A DNA stretch of 28,254 nucleotides from Rhodanobacteraceae bacterium (GTDB lineage Bacteria; Pseudomonadota; Gammaproteobacteria; Xanthomonadales; Rhodanobacteraceae). The notes under the pieces were generated by a model that did no database searches, was not told the DNA's origin, and saw nothing but the letters and a program-made list of their open reading frames with translations. The position numbers and the translations under genes were made by a program. Within the stretch, counting starts at the first letter, position 1, and every line of letters starts with the position of its first letter. The stretch is from the NCBI GenBank assembly GCA_025924775.1, contig JAICHS010000005.1:1-28254 (forward strand), read 5' to 3'. Shown piece after piece: positions 24,525 to 28,254 of the stretch.

Positions 24525-24934
24525 AGCGTCGTGCCGTCGGCAAAGCTCAGCGTGATCGGCACCTTGTCGCCGGGCCGGATCGGCCGCCGTGCGTGCGTCA
24601 GCATCAGGTGGTAGCCGCCCGGCGCCAACTTCACGTTGGCATGCGCGGGAATGTCGAGGTGCTCGACCATCACCATGGTGCTGTCGCTTTGCGCCAGCCG
24701 CGAGCGGTGCAACATCACGCTGGTGTAGTCCGGGCTGCTGGCGCTTGCCAGGCGCAACGTACCGTCGCCGTCGTTGACGATGGTGGCGTAGCCCGCCACC
24801 GGCAGATTGGCCGGCAGCCACCGGATCCAGGCGTGTTCGACGTGCGCATCTGGCGTGGCAGCCGTCGCCGCCGCGCTGGCCGCGATCAGGCCGGTACACG
24901 CAAGCGTACGGGCAAGCTGGCGTAGTGCCGTCAT
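24473..24934 (-). CDS. Periplasmic copper chaperone PCu(A)C
   Basis: The 153-residue protein has a signal peptide (about 1-26, cleavage near ATA) and a single cupredoxin-like domain. The copper-binding signature H-X10-M-X21-H-X-M is exact: His76, Met87, His109 and Met111 (last part GGYHLML). PCuAC binds Cu(I) in the periplasm and hands it to SCO or to the CuA site. Its ATG overlaps the TGA of the SCO gene by four bases (ATGA), so the two are translated as a unit. The 3' end overlaps the opposite-strand CtaG gene by 52 bp. Confidence 0.93.
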   Translation of the reverse strand: MTALRQLARTLACTGLIAASAAATAATPDAHVEHAWIRWLPANLPVAGYATIVNDGDGTLRLASASSPDYTSVMLHRSRLAQSDSTMVMVEHLDIPAHANVKLAPGGYHLMLTHARRPIRPGDKVPITLSFADGTTLQVDFSVLPANSSGPAD

Positions 24935-25530
24935 GACTGTTTCACCAGGATCTCGAGGTCATGGAAAATCTCATCGTTGGTCGAACCCGGCGTCGCCAGT
25001 ACCTGAGCCTGGCCTTCGCGGTTGAACACATAGATGGCCGAGCTGTGGGTGACGTCGTAGTCGCCGGCCTTGTCGTTCGGGGTTTCGGGCTTGTAGAACG
25101 CGCGATAGCGCTTGGCCAGTTGCGCGATGGCGTTCTGGGTCCCGGTCAGGCCCACGATGCGCGGATCGAACGCGGTGACGTACTGGTGCAGCACCGGCAC
25201 CGTGTCGCGCACCGGGTCCACGGTCACGAACAGCACCCGCACGTCGGCGGCGGCCTTGCCCATCTTCTGCAGTACCGTGTGCAGGTGCACCAGCGTCAGC
25301 GGGCAGACGTCCGGGCAGTGGGTGTAGCCGAAGTACAGCAGCACGATCTTGCCGTGGTAATTGGCGGCGGTCACCGGTTGCCCCAGGTCGTTGGTCAGCT
25401 GGAACTTCAGGTCGGGCAGGTGGCCCTGGATGTTGTCCAGTTGCCATTGCGGGTGCACCGTGCAGGCGCTGAAAAGCACGGTCGCCACGGCAAGCAGCAG
25501 CCAGCGGAATGGAAAACGGAAATGGTGCAT
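24931..25530 (-). CDS. SCO1/SenC-family copper metallochaperone
   Basis: The 199-residue protein has an N-terminal hydrophobic segment (about 8-22) ending in LFSAC, a possible but imperfect lipobox, and a thioredoxin-fold domain. Copper ligands are visible: Cys72 and Cys76 in THCPDVCP and His162 in DYDVTHSSAIYVF. SCO proteins mature the CuA site of subunit II. The start at 25530 (MHHFRFPFRW) is preferred over the longer frame to 25593 because it begins just before the membrane segment. It overlaps the following PCuAC gene by four bases. Confidence 0.94.
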   Translation of the reverse strand: MHHFRFPFRWLLLAVATVLFSACTVHPQWQLDNIQGHLPDLKFQLTNDLGQPVTAANYHGKIVLLYFGYTHCPDVCPLTLVHLHTVLQKMGKAAADVRVLFVTVDPVRDTVPVLHQYVTAFDPRIVGLTGTQNAIAQLAKRYRAFYKPETPNDKAGDYDVTHSSAIYVFNREGQAQVLATPGSTNDEIFHDLEILVKQS

Positions 25531-25596
25531 GACGATGCCGGAACGATCAATCCAACGTTGAATGATAGCGCGTGGGCGGCGGTGCGCCGGCACGCC

Positions 25597-25914
25597 TCAG
25601 TGCGTGGACCCCAATCGCGCAAGGAACACCCGCATTTCCTTCGCGGCCTGGATATCTCCCTTGGCGGTCGCGATGGCCATGCCCTCCTGCCACGCCGTCC
25701 GGGCGCCCTCGGCATCACCCCCGTGCAGACAGGCCTTGCCCAGCAATTTCCATGCGGCGGAATAGCGGGCATCGAATGCCAGCGCAGCGCGCAGGTGTTG
25801 CGCGGCTTCGGCGGCCGCGCCCGCATCCAGTAGTGCCGCCCCCAACGCGTAGCGCAGCAAGGCGCCATCGCGGGGCCCGCCCAGCTGGTTTCGAAGCGTG
25901 TCGATGCGGGTCAT
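25597..25914 (-). CDS. Small TPR-repeat protein
   Basis: The 105-residue protein is entirely helical, with three TPR-like helix pairs: ALLRYALGAALLDAGAAAEAAQHLRAAL, SAAWKLLGKACLHGGDAEGARTAW and a final capping pair. There is no signal peptide, so it is probably cytoplasmic and mediates protein contacts; no partner can be named. It starts 12 bp after the glycosyltransferase stop, suggesting one transcript, and lies 66 bp before the SCO gene. Confidence 0.7.
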   Translation of the reverse strand: MTRIDTLRNQLGGPRDGALLRYALGAALLDAGAAAEAAQHLRAALAFDARYSAAWKLLGKACLHGGDAEGARTAWQEGMAIATAKGDIQAAKEMRVFLARLGSTH

Positions 25915-25926
25915 GAAGGGCCGCGA

Positions 25927-27657
25927 TCAGGGAGGTTCGCCCACCCGCGCGTAGCGCCAGTAACCCGGCGTCGGTAGCAGCACAGTGGGCGTGGCGGGTT
26001 CCGGCGGTTGCTGGCCGCGCCGCAGCATCGCCAATGTCGGCGCGTTCCACAGCACCAGCCACACGCCGCGATAGGGTTGCACCAGGCGCGCGTAGCGCAG
26101 GTCGTTGGCGTCCAAGTGCTCGGGGTATTCGATCACGAGGCCATGCGGATGGCGGGTGGCCCAGTCCTGCAGGATCTGTCCTTCGTACAGGCGCTCGACC
26201 GGATGCGTCATGCGGCCGGCGAATTCAAACTGGCCGTCGTAGATCCCGAGGTTGCCGATGGCGTGGCCCTGCGCTTCGGCGTGCGCCAGGACCTGCGCGG
26301 CCGCGCGCATGTCGAACGCGGGGTAGAACGCCAGCGCGAACAGTGCGTAGGCGCCGGCGGTGCCGACGAGGCTGGCGCTGGCCAGGCGGCGCAGTTCGCC
26401 GCGCCCCGGCAGCAGCACGAAGATGCCCAGCAGCAGGTACAACACGCCGAACGGCGCGCACACCTGCGCGCAGTCGTGCAGCCAGTGGTCCTGCAGCCGG
26501 CCGGCGTTGGCCAGTACGGGCAGTGCGAACAGCAGCAAGGTCAGCGCGAACGCACCCAGCGCCAGCGGCCAGGCGGACAACCATCGGCTGTGGGCCGCGG
26601 CCGGCGATCGGGTGCGCAGCAGCGTGACCGCCGCGCCCATCAGGATCGCGGCGGCGGGCAGTTCGGGTACGAGGTAATAGCTTTGCTTGCCGCTGAATGC
26701 GCTGAAGATCACCAACGCCGGCAGCAGCCACGCCAGCAGCATCCGCAGGCCGGGCGGCCATGGCCGCCGCAGCAACACCAGGCCCGCCCACAGGCGCGGC
26801 CACAGCACGAACGGAAACGTCAGCATGGCCACCCACGGTACGTACCACCAGAACGGGCGCTGGTGGATGAAGGCGTTCACCACCCGACCGCCGGTCTGCT
26901 TGTACAGCAGGTTGTGGGTGTAGGCGCCACCGCTGGCGTCGATGGCCGGAATCACCCATGCCGCCAGGATCAGGCCGCCGCCGATGACGGCGGCCAGACC
27001 GCAGCCGTACCAGCGGGCGCGGTGCTGGCGCGCGTAGGCACACCACCACGGGCCCAACAGCCACGCCGGCGCCACGTGCACCAGCAGCACCGGGCCCTTG
27101 GTCAAAAAACCCAGCCCGATGCAGACGGCGAAACCGAGCCAGCGCGGCGCGGCGCGGCGCGGGGTCGGCACCAGGCACAGCATTGCGCCCAGCACCCACA
27201 TCGCCAGCAGGCCGTCGTACATGATCTGCAGGCCGTACAGAAATCCGAACGACAGTGCCAGCAGCAGCCATGGCGTGGTGCGCGCGATCCAGGCGTGTTC
27301 GGGAAACAGGCGGCGGGCAAGCGCCTGCGCGAGGATCAGCTGCACCGCGCCGATCAGCACCATCAGCACGCGCGGCCATACGTCGTTGACGCCGAACACG
27401 GCCCAGCCCGCGTGGATCAACCAGAACAGCAGCGGCGCCTTCTCGGAATACGGCGCACCGTTGATGTGTGGCACCAGGAACTGGTGCTGCGACCACATGT
27501 CCCACGCCACCGCCAGCGCGCGCGTGGAATGCAGCGGAACCGGCGGCTGCAGGAAGATTGCGATCAGCGCAACCGCGAGGTACAGCGGCAGCCACCACAG
27601 CAGGGCGCGCAGATGTTCGGAGCGGACGTAGCTGGCTTCGGTCAATGCAGGATTCAC
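25927..27657 (-). CDS. ArnT-like (GT39/GT83) membrane glycosyltransferase
   Basis: The protein (576 residues from the GTG at 27657, 588 from a TTG at 27693) has about a dozen hydrophobic helices and a C-terminal soluble region. Family blocks are LVPHINGAPYSEKAPLLFWLIH..VFGVNDVWPRVL in the first part and FSGKQSYYLVPELPAAAIL later, as in ArnT and related undecaprenyl-phosphate-sugar transferases that modify lipid A or other cell-surface glycans. The acidic D-E-x-R motif usual in the first periplasmic loop of ArnT reads LHSTR here. The start is uncertain, because neither candidate has a good ribosome-binding site. It follows the heptosyltransferase-like gene closely, suggesting a cell-surface polysaccharide operon. 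Confidence 0.82.
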   Translation of the reverse strand: MNPALTEASYVRSEHLRALLWWLPLYLAVALIAIFLQPPVPLHSTRALAVAWDMWSQHQFLVPHINGAPYSEKAPLLFWLIHAGWAVFGVNDVWPRVLMVLIGAVQLILAQALARRLFPEHAWIARTTPWLLLALSFGFLYGLQIMYDGLLAMWVLGAMLCLVPTPRRAAPRWLGFAVCIGLGFLTKGPVLLVHVAPAWLLGPWWCAYARQHRARWYGCGLAAVIGGGLILAAWVIPAIDASGGAYTHNLLYKQTGGRVVNAFIHQRPFWWYVPWVAMLTFPFVLWPRLWAGLVLLRRPWPPGLRMLLAWLLPALVIFSAFSGKQSYYLVPELPAAAILMGAAVTLLRTRSPAAAHSRWLSAWPLALGAFALTLLLFALPVLANAGRLQDHWLHDCAQVCAPFGVLYLLLGIFVLLPGRGELRRLASASLVGTAGAYALFALAFYPAFDMRAAAQVLAHAEAQGHAIGNLGIYDGQFEFAGRMTHPVERLYEGQILQDWATRHPHGLVIEYPEHLDANDLRYARLVQPYRGVWLVLWNAPTLAMLRRGQQPPEPATPTVLLPTPGYWRYARVGEPP

Positions 27658-27701
27658 AGGCGGGGCACGCGTCTGGGATTGTAAGGGGTGCAACCGTCGC
27701 G

Positions 27702-28254
27702 TCAGGCCGCGTGCGTCAGGCCGGGTTGCCGCGGCGGCAGGCCCCGCAACGCCGCGATGACTTCACCGGGTTCGATCTGGGCCACGCGCACGTACCGCGG
27801 CGGGCCGCCCAACGCAACGATCGCGCTGCCGTAGGGGCTGCGCGGGCACCACACCGCGGGCGACTGGGCACCAAACAGCACCACCAGCGGGCACCCCAGC
27901 GCCGCGGCGACGTGCGCGGGGCCGGTATCCACCGACAGCATCCCGCGCGCGATTTCCGCCAGCGCCATCAGCCGTCGCAACGGCAGGTCGCGGGCCGCGA
28001 CGTCGAGGCCCGGCAGCCGCGCCGCGGCGGCGATGGCCTCCAGCAGCGGTGCTTCGGAAGCCGAGCCGCACAGCACGATGCGCGCGGCGGGGTCGTACGT
28101 GCGCAAGGCGCGCAAGGCCGCAACCCAGTGCGGGATGGGCCAGGCCTTGTCATCGTCGTCCGTGGCACGCACGCCGTTCCAGCGCATGCTGCGCCGGTTG
28201 GCCGGCTGCACCAGCCACAGTGCCTCGCCGCGCCAGTCGCGCGTGCGCAACCAG
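27702..28254 (-). CDS. Glycosyltransferase family 9 (heptosyltransferase-like), partial
   Basis: The reverse-strand frame is open at the right edge (preceding codon TGG), so the N-terminal half lies outside. The 183 or so visible residues are the C-terminal nucleotide-sugar domain of GT-B fold GT9 enzymes: RIVLCGSASE, then the diagnostic LSVDTGPAHVAAALGCPLV followed by VLFGAQSP. These enzymes add ADP-heptose or similar sugars to the lipopolysaccharide core. WLVQPANRRSMRWNG resembles the usual phosphate-contact region. The acceptor cannot be told. Its stop lies eight bases before the earliest start of the next glycosyltransferase. Confidence 0.88.
   Translation of the reverse strand, partial: WLRTRDWRGEALWLVQPANRRSMRWNGVRATDDDDKAWPIPHWVAALRALRTYDPAARIVLCGSASEAPLLEAIAAAARLPGLDVAARDLPLRRLMALAEIARGMLSVDTGPAHVAAALGCPLVVLFGAQSPAVWCPRSPYGSAIVALGGPPRYVRVAQIEPGEVIAALRGLPPRQPGLTHAA

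Overview
The window is GC-rich chromosomal DNA of a Gram-negative gammaproteobacterium. Gene content and order point to the Xanthomonadales, most likely Rhodanobacteraceae or Xanthomonadaceae: a FadL-type porin, short bifunctional PutA, MacB-like permease pairs, and a DUF2244-coxB-coxA-small-coxC / DUF2909 / SURF1 / COX15 / cyoE respiratory cluster. This assignment is inference from content, not a database match.

Layout. (1) 1-1893, minus strand: the N-terminal part of a six-helix membrane protein with a cytoplasmic ankyrin-repeat tail, cut by the window edge. (2) 2130-3500: a FadL/OmpP1 outer-membrane transporter, preceded by an 18-bp operator-like palindrome and followed by a strong terminator. 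(3) 3604-9016: a regulatory region with a sigma-54 type promoter and helically phased upstream repeats, then four FtsX/MacB-type permease genes arranged A-B-A'-B', a tandem duplication of a two-gene unit. No ATPase or periplasmic adaptor gene is present. A cluster of hairpins (REP-like) lies between the two units. (4) 9043-9495, minus: small secreted DUF4168-type protein. (5) 9617-12781, minus: PutA, transcribed away from the oxidase cluster. (6) 12877-21272: aa3-type cytochrome c oxidase structural genes and heme A/assembly genes (SURF1, a membrane-anchored CxxxC protein, COX15, CyoE). (7) 21348-23534: PAS-PAS-GGDEF-EAL cyclic-di-GMP enzyme. (8) 23580-25530: copper-delivery genes, CtaG of the caa3 type (plus strand), PCuAC and SCO (minus strand). 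(9) 25597-28254, minus: a TPR protein, an ArnT-like lipid-sugar glycosyltransferase and a heptosyltransferase-family enzyme cut by the right edge.

How the genes fit together. CyoE and COX15 make heme O then heme A. SURF1 helps insert heme. SCO, PCuAC and CtaG are copper-delivery factors for subunits II and I. Cox11, usually encoded between coxA and coxC in proteobacteria, is absent here (only 242 bp separate the two genes); the nearby caa3-type CtaG could take over CuB loading.

Most unusual points: an in-frame palindromic repeat element that has become part of the COX15 coding sequence; the sigma-54 promoter with 11-bp phased TGTCCG repeats in front of an ATPase-less duplicated permease quartet; and a Glu-to-Val change inside the CuA-site motif of subunit II.
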